From NCBI RefSeq assembly GCF_963662255.1, contig NC_085060.1, positions 9,425,630-9,489,629 on the forward strand: a DNA stretch of 64,000 nt, in the 5' to 3' direction. The notes under the pieces were generated by a model. That model made no database searches. It was not told where the DNA came from and saw nothing but the letters and a program-made list of their open reading frames with translations. Position numbers and translations under genes: made by a program. The DNA comes from Cinclus cinclus (lineage: Eukaryota > Chordata > Aves > Passeriformes > Cinclidae). Shown piece by piece: positions 14,101 through 26,800 of the stretch (the stretch's first letter is position 1; each line of letters starts with the position of its first letter).

Positions 14101-15009
14101 ACAAATCACAAAAACGTATCTATGAAAATATCCAAAAAGGCTCCAGAAAGAGGGAAGTCTAAAAACCATTTAACCTTTCTCTTAGATTTAGGTAACAAGA
14201 AAGGCAAATCACATGTAGGAACCCAAACTGGTTCCTGCCTAGGAGTTGAAGTGATTATTAGTTTATTGTAATAAAAGGATTTTTCTTCAATTTAAGAAAA
14301 GAACAAAGAAAAAATTTTCACTGTGGAGCTTTAATGCTACAAACATCAGAAAACTTAGAAATCAAGGTGCCTGAGGTAAGAGCAGTTCTAACTTGAGCTC
14401 TTCCTTGCCAAGAAAAGCACTGAAGTTGTCCACAAAGACATCATTCTCCTAGATAATTATCATTAGAAAAAAGCAGCAGCTCCAGATTATCAAGGTTTAT
14501 GGTTTAAAAGAAAGCACTCAAGACCACATTACTCATTTTATACTTACAACAAAAAAAAAAAAAAAGAGCACAAAGACTATAATGGAAAATCCTAAAATAA
14601 CATGCTGCTTTAATTTACAACTGTTACTGGAAATCTGGCAAAAAAAAAAAAAAAAAAAGGAAACACTGGGACTAATTATTCCAAAGGAATGAGCTGGCAG
14701 AGGAGCCTACAGCACTAAAAGCACAGCATTTTTATAGAATCCATCTGAAAAATAAGACATTGCATCACCTAATTGTGCTCTCTAAAAATGAGCTTGTCTC
14801 CACAAAAGCAAATCCTTTAAGTACTTAGGTACAGTTATATTCCATCATGGAAGTTCTTTATTTCCTGTAATATTTTAGCAGTGTGGTTTAGCTTCTTGAT
14901 CCCAAAATATTGCTGTTTATTCCAGCAGACAAGAACTGAAAACTTTCAGGAAAGCTTCTACTGATTGCTACTCTTCCCATCATCTTTACAGCAGATACAG
15001 CAGACTTAC
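8132..15009. other. AT-rich non-coding sequence, probably intronic
   Basis: About 7 kb without a supportable exon. It contains homopolymer A runs at 14,551-14,565 and 14,640-14,658. A good minus-strand acceptor occurs at about 8,892 ('cctatcttttttacag') with no matching donor. Open frames such as those at 9,735-10,179 and 10,835-11,191 lack splice context and similarity. Confidence 0.45.
14551..14565. repeat. Poly(A) run
   Basis: An uninterrupted run of 15 A. A second run of about 19 A lies at 14,640-14,658. No retrotransposon body is recognisable next to either. Confidence 0.9.
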
Positions 15010-15047
15010 AATCCAAAACTGGACAAGGACAATAAAGTGTTAAGAAC
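15010..15047 (-). CDS. Exon-like block, weak
   Basis: On the minus strand an acceptor with a pyrimidine tract ('gctttttctgcatgtcag') and a consensus donor 'gtaagt' bracket 38 bases. Entered with two bases pending from the exon-like block at 15,412-15,470, it reads on open as FLTLYCPCPVLD after the junction codon. The frame agreement is one observation in favour. The short length and unknown peptide are against. Confidence 0.12.
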
Positions 15048-15411
15048 CTGACATGCAGAAAAAGCTTCTGTAATTAACAAGTTAACCCTGCTAAAGGTTC
15101 CTCATATCCACCATGTCAGGGGTTTTACTGCTGCCTAGAACACTTTCAGCAGTCAACAGTAAAAACTTTTGGTAGACTGATCACTAGAGACAAGTAAAGC
15201 AGTGTGGTTAATTACTTATAAAACCATACACTGCTCTGTCCTCCAGCTCTTTCCTTCAACAGCGAGCTTTGTCCATGGCTCCCATAAACAGCTCTACACT
15301 CCAGCCTTCCAGACCCAAAGAAAAATGTTAGACAAATGGCAGTTATTTTAAGTTAGAGAATTTAAAATATTAGCATTTGGGCTTTTTAGAAAACACACAA
15401 CAGTTACTCAC

Positions 15412-15470
15412 AAAGAGTCTCTCCACATCATCTCTGAAAAGCGGAAATATCTCCTCTGTTCTTCATGCAC
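15412..15470 (-). CDS. Candidate internal exon of the minus-strand gene
   Basis: On the minus strand a very good acceptor ('cttttctgtttgactacag') precedes 59 bases followed by a consensus donor ('gtgagtaac'). Only one of the three frames is open. It reads VHEEQRRYFRFSEMMWRDS plus two bases, a charged, non-repetitive peptide unlike the lysine/asparagine-rich chance peptides around it. The block would be entered in phase 0 and left with two bases pending. I do not recognise the protein. Of the left-half exon candidates this has the best splice sites, but a single short block can arise by chance. Confidence 0.22.
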
Positions 15471-18400
15471 CTGTAGTCAAACAGAAAAGAACTGAAGCAG
15501 AGTCACAGACAGACATCCCCTACCAAATAGCACCTGGCTCTCCAATCCCATGGATTTTCACAAAACAACCCAAGATTTGTTCCAAACATTCACATACAAT
15601 CTGTTTCCACATTTCACTTAACTTTCTATGGTAAAATTACAGAGATGAAGGAGCACAAAAGCAAGAAAAGTGCTTCTTGCTTGCATGCATTAGGCTGCTC
15701 TTTGCTGTGGAAACAAGGATGAATTATGAAAACTAATCAAGTGAACAGAGAGCACATGCCCTAGATTTTTCAAATAATCTCTTGGTTTAACCCAGTTGTT
15801 CCTGAGCCTGCCTATTCCATGAACAGTTTACTAAAATGGAAGCTGTGACTAATTAAAACCACCTTTTAAGAGAGAGAGAAACAGCTCAACTTACTTATAA
15901 GCAAGGCGTAATCACATTAATTTGCATAGAAGAGGCCAAAAGTCTTAATTACTTCCATTTCTAATACAGTTGATAAACACTTTCTTTTTTGTCTCAAGGG
16001 TATGGTATCTTACAGCCTTTAACCAAAATGAAAGACTACAAACTATATCCTGGTTTATGAAATCATACATCCACTTGAACGGACAGTGAAAAAGTTGTAA
16101 CATTTCTATTTGCTGACATTTATTTATTAGCAAAAATTGCAAAATATAATACCCCTGAAAAGAGCCACACTTCAGATTTTTGGTCTTTTGCATATTTTAC
16201 ATTTATAAACATAACTGAATGATAAAAACTCAGTAGATGTATGCAGTGCGTATTTCTTTAAAGCCATTTCCTATTAATTCACAGGCCAAAGAAGAAATTC
16301 CTTTTTCTTAGTCAATACTTTTAAGATATAAAATCAAATTTTAGGTAAGGTCACAACAGCAGGTTATATATAACAGAAAATTAAAGCTCCTGCAAATCAT
16401 CATCTCCCCTTCAACTCTATACAATATACAAATAAAATTTTGACTTCAGAGAGTAGACACAAGCTCTCCTAATTTAAGAGCCTGTCTAAAATCTTATTTT
16501 GCTAAAGCAGACTTAGACATTTAGTGGAAGGAAAAAGCACACCGTATTTGTAAGCATGAATAATAAATTCAGTGTGTGCTTTGCAATACTTTAAACAAGC
16601 CACAACTGAGACAGCATCAAACAGAATTGTTTAACAGCACCTAACTTGCCCACTCCCTCCCACTGATACTGCAGCAGCTGGCAGAATACAGTGGTTTTTA
16701 ACTCTTGGTGTTGCTACACCTCAGGATATCCTCTTGTTTCAAACAAATTTTAGGTTTTCCTCTGTTAAAGAAGTCTGCTGAGTAAATGGGATAGGTTTTA
16801 CCCATCCTCCATCACAATACTAGCACTCAGAAAGTACCACATCACCTGAGCTGTTCTTCTACCATCCATTACTCCACTATTTGTGAAGTTCTATGTGATG
16901 TGCAGTGTGGTTACTGCAATTAGGATGGGTGCTTAAGTCTCAGTCCTTGTTTTACCATCCTGCAGACACTACACAGGCTCCTTTAATGAGACTAATACAT
17001 TACACAACAGTATGAAGGTATCAAAAAAACCTCCATGTTAAATTAGAATTTTTCATACTCCAAAAAATTTTAGTTAACTTTCATCTTTAACAATATGCCT
17101 TCTATCATCCTCAGTGTTGATTCTATCAATATCCATAAATTCTGATGAATATCAGAAATTCACACCTCTGCTTATACCTCTGCCACAGAAAGGACAAATC
17201 TGATCACCAGCACAAACTTGCATCCCACTGCCAGGAGCTGAATTTCTCACTATTGTGGAAGGTCCTGAGGTCTCTGGTTTGCAAGATTTGCTCTTATAGC
17301 TGTTGTTACATTTTGCCACTATTGTTTCAGAAACATAAAAAGAAGTACTATATTAATGAATAAGCATTAATTTCCTATCCAAACCATTACATTTGTTCTA
17401 ACCATCTTAAGCCTGAATACAGGAAGACAATTTGAAAGAGGCATGGTTGAGACCCATGTAAAATTGTTGAGCATTCCTAAGAAGTTAAACTACTTCTAAT
17501 TTCAACTCCATAAAGCAAACACACTACATGTCATATGCCACTGAATGCAACTCACACGGTGGACACCCTGTGAAACTTATTTTTATGCCTGTAATTCATC
17601 TGTCAGGAAACTCTAGATTATTCAGGGTTGATAGTGCACACTGTTTATGTAGGTTACTTGTATCAGTTACAGCCAGCTCTTCAGAAACAGCAGCAAATTA
17701 GTGACACAAGACAGGCCAAGGGGTGACAAAGTGCAGGGCACAGCCTAGGAAGCCATTAAATGAACAAGCCTCAGGGACAAACGTGAGCATCCAGGGAACA
17801 TGTGAAACGTTCATCAGGTCAGAGGCCAAACCTCAGCAAACATCATTCCTACAACAGGCAAGTTGGTTTTAAATGATTCTCAGAAATCACAAAGCAGAGG
17901 CTGGGTTGAGCATGACATACAGTGGGAACACAGTCCTTCCTCCAACACAGCAGACAACCTGAATAAAAAACCAACAATAAACAACTGCTGAGGAACAGAG
18001 TGCTCCTGAAATCCAAGGGAGCAAGAGGCTGAATTCTTGCTTGGGAACACTACAGAGGGCCACAGACCCAGGTTACTTAGTTTCACCCAACTACCATTTG
18101 CCTACCTCGTGCTGGACCAAACCACCCAGCTGCACAAGCCAGCAGCAAGCAGCTGTCAGAGGACAAGCAGTGCCAGCACAGCCAGTGCTGCCTCCCACCA
18201 GAGGGACAGGGAGGTGCCACAAACCCCCAGCACCTACTGTGCAAAGAGAGGAGGAGGGCAGCACTACCCCTTCCAGCAATTGCTTGAATCTAACATTGAA
18301 CTATGCTCTTAAAATAATGGCTTTAATCTCTAAATAAGCAATAATAAGAGAATCCCTCTCTAAACACAGAGAATGTATGCCTAAAGAAGTATTCTCATCT

Positions 18401-18700
18401 TAGAAGTCAGATGCAGACCAGCCTGATGTAGACAGTTTCCTGCATGAACTTTGTACACATTTCTGGAGAAGAGCACAGCCTCCCAGTTTTTATAGCAAGC
18501 ATCAGAGTTGCTTTACTCTAGAGCAGCATTAACCTATATCAACCATCACCAGATATTCATTACCAAGTAGAATAATTTACTAACTTCCACCCACAAAGCA
18601 GAACTATGTAAGTACCTAAACATTTTCCATAAAAATTTAGTCCAGACACAAAAGAAACCCCATGTTACAGACTACAGAAAATACATTATTAAACTACAGA
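15471..18700. other. Non-coding sequence, probably intronic
   Basis: Scattered donor-like motifs (for example minus strand near 15,896, 16,800 and 16,957) lack good acceptors at exon distance. The open frames at 18,037-18,337 on both strands lie in a slightly GC-richer patch without recognisable similarity. Confidence 0.4.
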
Positions 18701-18706
18701 AAATAC

Positions 18707-18733
18707 AACTGAAGCTACCAATTAGCTTCAGTT
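18707..18733. repeat. Perfect 10-bp inverted repeat, 7-base loop
   Basis: The arms aactgaagct and agcttcagtt are perfectly complementary around a 7-base spacer. Just to the left, the phrase 'actacagaaaatac' occurs twice about 22 bases apart. Any transcript of this intron could form a short hairpin. No function is implied. Confidence 0.8.
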
Positions 18734-18856
18734 AGACGAAGTCCTGTGCTTTGAAAAATTCAGTGTCATAAAGGAAGCCAACAGTTGAAATACAACTCTA
18801 GGCAGCAGAACAGATCTTATCCTATTTAAAATTTTACAATAGTGAAGAAGCCTTAC

Positions 18857-18918
18857 CCACCAAAAGCAGTGCTACCATGCTTGTCAACTGCAGTTATAGA
18901 ATGGCCTTCATTTATATA
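18857..18918 (-). CDS. Candidate internal exon of the minus-strand gene
   Basis: On the minus strand an acceptor ('caacatatttttcaag') and a strong donor ('ggtgg|gtaagg') enclose 62 bases. Only phase 0 is open, reading YINEGHSITAVDKHGSTAFG plus two bases. The glycine-, histidine- and threonine-containing peptide has the look of a beta-propeller or enzyme loop rather than a chance intronic frame, but I cannot assign it to a family. It is not in compatible phase with the donor-bearing block at 19,930-19,975 as I read it, so an intervening exon would be needed, or one of the two is false. Confidence 0.2.
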
Positions 18919-19929
18919 CTTGAAAAATATGTTGGATAAAAATACTATTCAACCTATTTTAGGAACACAAAATATAACAGGCTTCAGCTTGCTCACACAA
19001 GCTTAGAAGTCTTCAGTAATACTTCAAGTATTAAAAAACCCCAAGCTTCTTGGTATAGTATTTCACTCATACAGAAAGAGAAAACAGTTCCCTGAAGCAG
19101 ATCAAGTCAGTAATACACCACGTAAGTAAAACACCTGCAGTTTAAAATGGCAGCATAGGCAAGAAGAAAATGCTGTGCTATACTGAATAGCTGTGCTAAG
19201 TCAACGGACCTAGGCTGGATGCCCTTATATTATATTCTCAACACTGAGAGCTTCAGCAATTACAATATAGCATAATCCAGTCCCAATGGACTTGTCTCCC
19301 ATTTTCTCGAACCCTAATGAGATCATCCCCCCACACAGCAATCCCAGCCTGGGACCAAAGAGAGGGGGACAAGGAACAGGCTGCAGATGACACACCACAG
19401 TGACAGTGAGTCTAAGATGCCAGCACAGGGAGGAGACAAGGATGCAGCAGGGACCAATGCCCCAAAACACAAGAAAGCAAGCATGACACCAGCCAGCTCC
19501 CTACCAGAGCCACAATGACCTGACAGGTTAGTGACTCACATGGGTTCACATCAGTTCTGTTCCTAGACAGCAGCACTGCTCTGCCTCTTCTGCCCTTGGC
19601 TCAAACATCTGTACCCTCTTGTCATGCCCAGCTGCAGCTCCAAGCATTGTTGAGAGCTGTGCACAGCTCCTGGATCGTCTGTCAGTGGCAGCTGCCCAAA
19701 ATGCTGTTGTCCTCCTACTGCTGCTCCTACAGCTACAAAGAAGATCAGGCCCCTACCAGTGACAGTGCCCATAACTCCTGCTGCTTGCCCATGTCCAGAC
19801 AACAGAGCAAATTCCACGCCACCCCTCTCCTAAAGGCAATGTGACCTTCTGCCTCTGTGCTTATGACTGGAGGAAGGTTTTAATCCTTGTCTCCCAAGAG
19901 TGCTGACAGTACAAAGCTAGGAGTCTTAC

Positions 19930-20824
19930 CCTCCATGGATTGCTTCCACTTGCCAGGAACTCCGTTCTGGACAGGCTGTGTCACAGATTTACAGCTACCA
20001 ACTACTACTCTGGAAGCACTAATGAAAAGGCCAGTCCACATCAGACTGGAAACAAATTATAAAAACAGGAAGTAAAAGGCTGTGAAGCTTCCTAGTAAAA
20101 CAATGCATGTACACTTCAGCAGACTGAAATCTTTCAGCCTTCACAAATGACTCCTGGGTAGCCAGTATACATTACCAGGCAATTAAAGCTCACAACACTA
20201 AAGCCCATTTTCCAATTTTCTACTGTAAAACCTTTTGGCACCCCTCTTCTATATCACATACCTGAGTATCAGAACCACCTGCATCACTGGCAAACTGAAT
20301 CCTTGGTATTTCCTTACTGCTACCATTCAAGTAACCTTATGACAAGCCACCTTGGAATCACTTTCCATTGAACTCCAAGCCTTCCCACCTGCTGTTACTT
20401 CCATCAACAATGTCCTTTGCCTACATCCTTGGGAAAAGAAAAATCTACATATGGAAATAAAGGCCTGAGAAAATTGCTCCTAGATCAAGTAAAGTCAGTC
20501 AGTATGCTTTCCAACACCAATCACTGTCAGCAAACTTACTAATTTTGCAGTGCTGTTATGGGTGAAGGTGGAAGCTGTGGGAACAGATCTACACCAGGCT
20601 GCAGATCAACTTAGAGACATTAGTTTTCCTTTCTTTTCTTTCTAAAGTGATTTTGAGCACACCTTGAAACAGCACAAACACTGGACTGACAATTCAGGAC
20701 ACACTAGATCAGAAATGCACCCAGAGCACAGCACTGCTCACACCACTCACTGCCTTACCATAAGCCTCATAAAGGACACGAGAGCTGAGTAAGATGCACT
20801 TCACATGTTGGTCGTTCAGCTTTA
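19930..20824 (-). CDS. Cluster of four exon-like blocks, frame-compatible
   Basis: Four minus-strand donors lie within 900 bases: after 20,759 (gtaagg), 20,540 (gtaagt), 20,262 (gtatgt) and 19,930 (gtaaga). Blocks 20,759-20,824, 20,540-20,574, 20,262-20,312 and 19,930-19,975 can be joined without a stop. They read in part KLNDQHVKCILLSSRVLYEAY, then STFTHNSTAKL, EIPRIQFASDAGGSDTQ and PVQNGVPGKWKQSME. The acceptors of the first and third blocks have poor pyrimidine tracts, and alternative acceptors change the frame. No family is recognised. The blocks are so short that an open chain could be luck. Confidence 0.13.
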
Positions 20825-23800
20825 CTTAGTGGCACATGCATGTTTCCTAACACGATAGCTTTAAAAGCAAAATGAGATCTGGATTTCTGATGATACTTTT
20901 GCTAGAAGTGGACATTAAGAACCTCCCAAACACAAGGACCTTGAGCACCAGTACAACAGCCCAGCTTTTTTGGCTCCAACAACCACCTTGAAAGAAAAGC
21001 CAGAAGAGAAGCCACACAACCTTTAGATAACTGATTAGCAGGGAACAAAAAAAACCCAGGATCATTCTAGATGTCCCAACCTCTCAAACAGTGAATTTGC
21101 TAAATAAAACAGTTCAAAATGAAGGAATGTTTTACCACTGAGCAGCACAGCTTAAATTGTTAGCTCACAATCAGAAAAAGTAAACTGCAGTTTTAGCTGC
21201 ATTCTGGAAAGATTTCAAAGCTATTTAATATTCTACAAATATAAACATTTATCTTTTTCAGGTAAGCTGAACAAACTTCTCAGAAAGCCAAAAGTAACCA
21301 GTCTTAGCAGAATCTGCTTGAATAACCTACCCTACTTTGTACAAATTACTAAGCTTCCTGTGTCTTTATCAGCTTTCCTAAAAAAGAACATAAGGATCTG
21401 TGATTTGCTCCACAAGAATTTAACAATTATAGTTTGTTCATCAAAAGAGAGTCCTGATATTTTTGAGATATTAGCAGTGCCTAACATCTCAATTATATAA
21501 ACCAGCTTTTGAAAGCCCTTGGGAAAAACTGCTCCCACAGAAGAATTAAACATTATATGATCAGAGTCCTACAAAAAAAATTTTTTTTCATTTCAACATT
21601 TGCATAATGCTTAAGTGAAATAGTGCATATATAGTGCATATAATATGCTTAAGTGCATAATGCTGTGAAAAGTTTAGATTACAGGAGTTTTCAAGATATG
21701 TACATTTCCAATGGACTACATCCAAATTATTCTATGTAACAATACAACAGCCTTCTAATGTATGTCCCAGGGAAGGCTGACAAATTGTGTAAGTTTTCTG
21801 CAGATACTGTTGACACTTTACGAACGTGTTACTCACCCACGCAGTCTCTCAAGTCAACTATTTTGTACCAGGAAAATTAATCAGAATAATTTTTAGTGTG
21901 CTAATTCAAGGATGCCTACTGCAACATCTGGAAAGGGCTATGTAAAGAATACAGAGCATGTACATACAGGAATATTTACATATCCTTCAAACTAGGAAGT
22001 CTCAGAGTACCAACAACACAAAAATATCTGGATATTTTCATCAACACTCAAGAATATCTTTAAAGCTATCTTGCTTTCTTGGCTTCATGAAGTGTTTAAT
22101 CAACCTCTGTCACACACTAAGCTTCATATAAGAAAAGCACAACAAAAAAGACAGGAAAGCTCAGACTGAAGATCTAATCAGCCAAGCTACCTGTTTAACA
22201 GCAGTCAACTCAGGAGCAGTGACAGTGAAAGGACACTGCCTTCTGGCAGCTTCCCTCTGCCAGGGTTTTGGAGATTTCCTCCCACAAACTGCATCTGGAA
22301 TGAAGCTTTGAATGCTTCAAAATTCACTTTTTTTCCTTTCACTAATTTGTTTAATTACATTTCAATCTAAATTGCACTCAAGATATCCCATGACAATGGA
22401 GTCTTGATATAATTATACACCAGGTAAGAATGGAGTCTCACAATATTACATCAGACATTACAGGAAAGCATCCTTCAGCTACCACCTCAATAATTTCCTA
22501 ATGCACCACCCATAGCAGCTTCCCACCTCCAATGCCATATTGACTGCAGAGACTTCCCCACTACAGTTTCCCAAAGAATGCTCCCTTGCTGATTCACCCC
22601 TCTGATCCTGCTGTGCTGCCTCTTTACTCTCTGGAAAGCTGGGAACACCTCCACACCAAGCTACACAATGTTTTGTCTGGTTGTGTTAATTGAACAGGAA
22701 CGGTTTCACTGGGATTTAGTCACTAAAAGAAAATTATTTACATACACAAAGTATCTCAACTTTCTTACTGTTCATGGCAGGATCCCAGGGCTATGTTTCG
22801 CCATTCCCAAGTAGTCCAGGTAAATTTTGACATCTAGAACAAGGTTTGGGAAGAGAAAAAAAATTGTCACACACGTTTGCACACTATTATCCATCGTAGA
22901 TGTTATATTAAAGAACCGCAGGATAGAGCATCTCCAACAGAGTTAACTATTGGCTTCTGCAGCCCTTTGAGCTCTGTCTCTAGTGTGAGTGGAAAACTGG
23001 ATAGCCCCACTTCTTGCCTGAAGGGAAAGTTCACATAACTCACTAAAAAATCTGTGGCATCCTGCTCTTTTCCATGTATATGGAATATTTCATAGAGAAA
23101 CCCACAAGATCACAGCTCCAAATAAAAAACAATTTCAACAGTAGTGCAGAAGGAAAAAAAAGTCAGATCTAATTTTTGCTTTGAAGCTACTCAGGTGGTC
23201 ACCGTTTCAGAATCACAGCCACCATTTCATGTCAATCACTAAATGCAAACAAGCCACAGGAGGTACAGCAGTCCTAGCAGAAGTAGTACCTTGCACTGTG
23301 GTCCCAAGCCAAGCCCCCTTCTCACAAATTTCCCCAGCAGCTGTTACCACAGTAGGAAGCAGGAAACTCTGGCTGGGCTTGCACAGAGAGCACCAGTCAC
23401 AGCAGAGCTGAAAGAGCACAAAGTTGCAGTGAAAAGTCACCTTACAGCCCTGAGCAATGGGATAGAGGGATTTAGGAGGAGACCCTGCATTTCTTTTTAA
23501 TGCTGAAAGTATAGCAAAAACAAATTTCAAAGTAAAACAGCAGGCAGTTACCCCAAAACACAAGGGGCAATCAGCAGTGCTGTTATTTGCAAGGGCAATA
23601 TTTTTTTTATTAATTCTAACATAAAGCAGGCAATTTTAAAATGCAGGCAATAATGCTGCTGGCTTTCATTTCCTCTGCATTTCCTCTCAGAAAAGAAAAA
23701 AATGAAAACATTGCACTTGGCAACCCATATTCTCACACTGTTAGCACCAGTAAGCGAGGGTCACTTCTATAACTCAATGAGTTTTTTTTTAAATTACAAG

Positions 23801-26800
23801 CTCTTTCCAATCAAATCATTCATCCAGTTAAAACAATAAAGCAATACTAACAACAAAATCACATAGGAAAGTGCAGAAGAATGGATCAGAAGCACTACAG
23901 GACATTTAAACTTCTTAACCAAAACTAAGGGTTTACCTGCAGATGAGAGGCTATGGCAGTCTTATTTCATTAAGCCATTGATACCCCTCCTTAGAACGTG
24001 TCAAATTATTTTGCTTTTATATATGCATGGCTATGGATAGAAGCAATCAGGATGACTCAAGTTCCAGAACTAAACTACCATTGTGTCAGGAATGACACAC
24101 ACAATTCACCAGGAACCCTCTTACACAGCTTGTTTTGGTGAAGAAGGCCAGAAAGACATCAAGTTGGAAAGTAGTTTCTGATGTTCTCTACTTCCTTTAA
24201 AACCAAGAGTAAGATCCAGCTCCCCCTCATGCTCTGTGAGCACATTTTGCCCAACCTGCAGGGTGGCAGAGCCATGTCAGGCTGCTCCAGTGACACACAC
24301 GAGCATTACACTGCAGGGCCTTGTGAGAGGCTCTTAGTAATGAAAATCTCAAACAATGTCAGACTTGTTAGACACATCTGGGATGGCACTAAAACAATAA
24401 AGTCAACACAAAGACAGTATTTTCTTCTCTGGTCTATTCGTTTTTTCCTCCTCCCATTTCTTTTTCTGCCATTATTTATTCCTGACTCCCTTTTTAGGAC
24501 CATAAAACGTTGTCATGCAAACTCTTAACTTGCACATTCACATTTTCCAGCCCAACACCCTCCTAACATTAATTTTACTAATGAATAAATGATCTGAACT
24601 CGTAGTAGGAGCTGGTTACAACCATAACGTAGACTCTTCTGTACTCACGTGGGGAAAGGAAGACACTGCTGCACAGCAGCCCCACACCACCTGTCCTGGC
24701 ACCACCACCAGAAGGGTGCCAGCACTGCTATCCTTTGCTTCCACATGAAATATGTCTAAATTTAATCACTTCTTTCACTCCACACCAGCAGATCATTACA
24801 GCCTAACCAGAAAACACACTCGTTCCCCATGAGTATGATGAAGTGGGATTTTCTGATTTCTGCTGCAGTCTCAGGATTGTTTGCAGGGAGAAGCCACATT
24901 TCTGCCTCCAAGCAGCCCTTGAGCTTGTGAACCTCTGCCCTAGGTTTGCATCTCCTCCTGTAGGAACAGCTTTGCCATGGAAGAACTCAGCACCCTTGGC
25001 TGCTTGTCCCTGCTCTCTGCCATAAGGCTCCAGCTGAGCTGCTCTTAAGCACTTTCTAACCTATTTACTCAGGATCAGTCAGTACAAAGAGTGATTATTT
25101 AGGCTGTTTAAACCACTCCAGCTTATTTTGGTTGACATTCTGCAAAAGAGCTCACATAAATGTCTAAGCTGCCAGAGGTAAGGTTTACAACCCCCTTACT
25201 GATATATTTTCTCCTCCTACAAACTAGGAATGATAGCCAACAACAAGAGAAAGCCAGCAGCAGACAAGAAATCCCTGCTGTCATCCCAAAAGAAGCCAGG
25301 GCATTTGGCACACTCATCACCAAAGAAGTCAATTTTAAGAGGACAGCAAGTCCAGTGCACTCCTGCTCAGTCCTTTCACTCAGAAAAGACATAACTTGGA
25401 GCTCCATGAGCCAGGACAGCCATGTGAGCACCTACAGTAACACTTCAGACAAACCCCTGCCCTTGGAGGAAGGCAAGAGATGCTGGTAAAGTCCACCACA
25501 TGACCTTAAGGCTGCAAGAAAGAGAAAAATGTTACCACAGGCTAGACTACTTGCTTCTTAAGCTGTTACCAACAATGATAACTATTCCTTTATACAGTTG
25601 TACCCAACCCCACCCACTGCCACCAAACACCAGAAAAATAACTAGTGGAAGAAAGACTACAGCAGCATAGAAATACCTGGGAACAGAAAATGCCTTTTTG
25701 CTCTGCACCTAGGAGGCACTATCATAACAAGGTCTTGGTGCATCACTGTGGCTCTTAATTATCATCAGATAGACATACCAGCTAGAAAACTCTTTAGAAA
25801 AAGATAAGGAGTTGCAGTAGGAATACAAAATCTCAGAGTCCCTAGCTTCTTGCTAAAGGGAAGTGCTAGTGGTGGTGTACCATGGTACATGTAGAGTCTT
25901 ACAGCAAACTCCTCCACAAATCAAAATTTGCATTAAGACATGGTACTAAACCATTCCTAAGAAAGGTTAGCAAAGATACAGGTTGGGCTGTCTTGTAGCA
26001 AGTGATAACACCAACATCAGTGAGATAAGTGGTGAGTTAACAGCACTTCTACCAACCCCAAGAGAGGTGATAACATGATCATCTCATTACTCTTAACTGT
26101 TAAATAACAGAACTCTGTTTGGACATTAAGGGGAAAATTCTCAGACTGATAAAATATGGTACCAAGCTTCACTTGTATCACAAAACTCCACACAACAGTC
26201 CTTTTGTCATTACAGATGTCAGTGTTTGGTTCTGCCCAAACCCAGTATGGAACAGAGACAGTGAATGCTGGTACATTTACTTCCCCATGACAAATGTGAG
26301 CAACCACAAGAGACTGGTCAGGTTTGCGGAGCCACCAAGGGAGCAGCTCAAGCAAACCCAGTAAATTCAATACTGCTGACCTATCCAGATATATCCTTCA
26401 ATTCCTTTGTATTCGATTCCTTTAATTCTTAATTTTCAGCTTCTATGTGTAAGCTTGTAAAGTCTTTTGTTTGTATGTCTCATAAGACATACACCCTGGT
26501 GGAAATACTTTAATTCCACTGTATAAACAAGCTTTGCTTAGAACAGCAAACACAAGAGCCTAGATCAAATTTCCAACCATAAAATCATTGCTATATTGCA
26601 CATTCAACATTTAAGAGAGCAAAACTGGTAACACTGTTACTGTTAAAAGCTTCCAACATAAACAAGCAATAAAATACAGTTGTTAATAAGTGTCAGCAAT
26701 ACAACTTCACATATATTTTGTAACTTTTGTAGTTGCTACTACTTTAAAAAGTTACTCACACTGAGCTGAAAGATGTTGGGGGGGTGGTGGTAGGCATAAA

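Noticed and set aside
25123..25489. Hydrophobic minus-strand frame with possible membrane segment, and the overlapping plus-strand frame
   Set aside because: No start context, splice sites or family resemblance. Both strands are open over the same bases.
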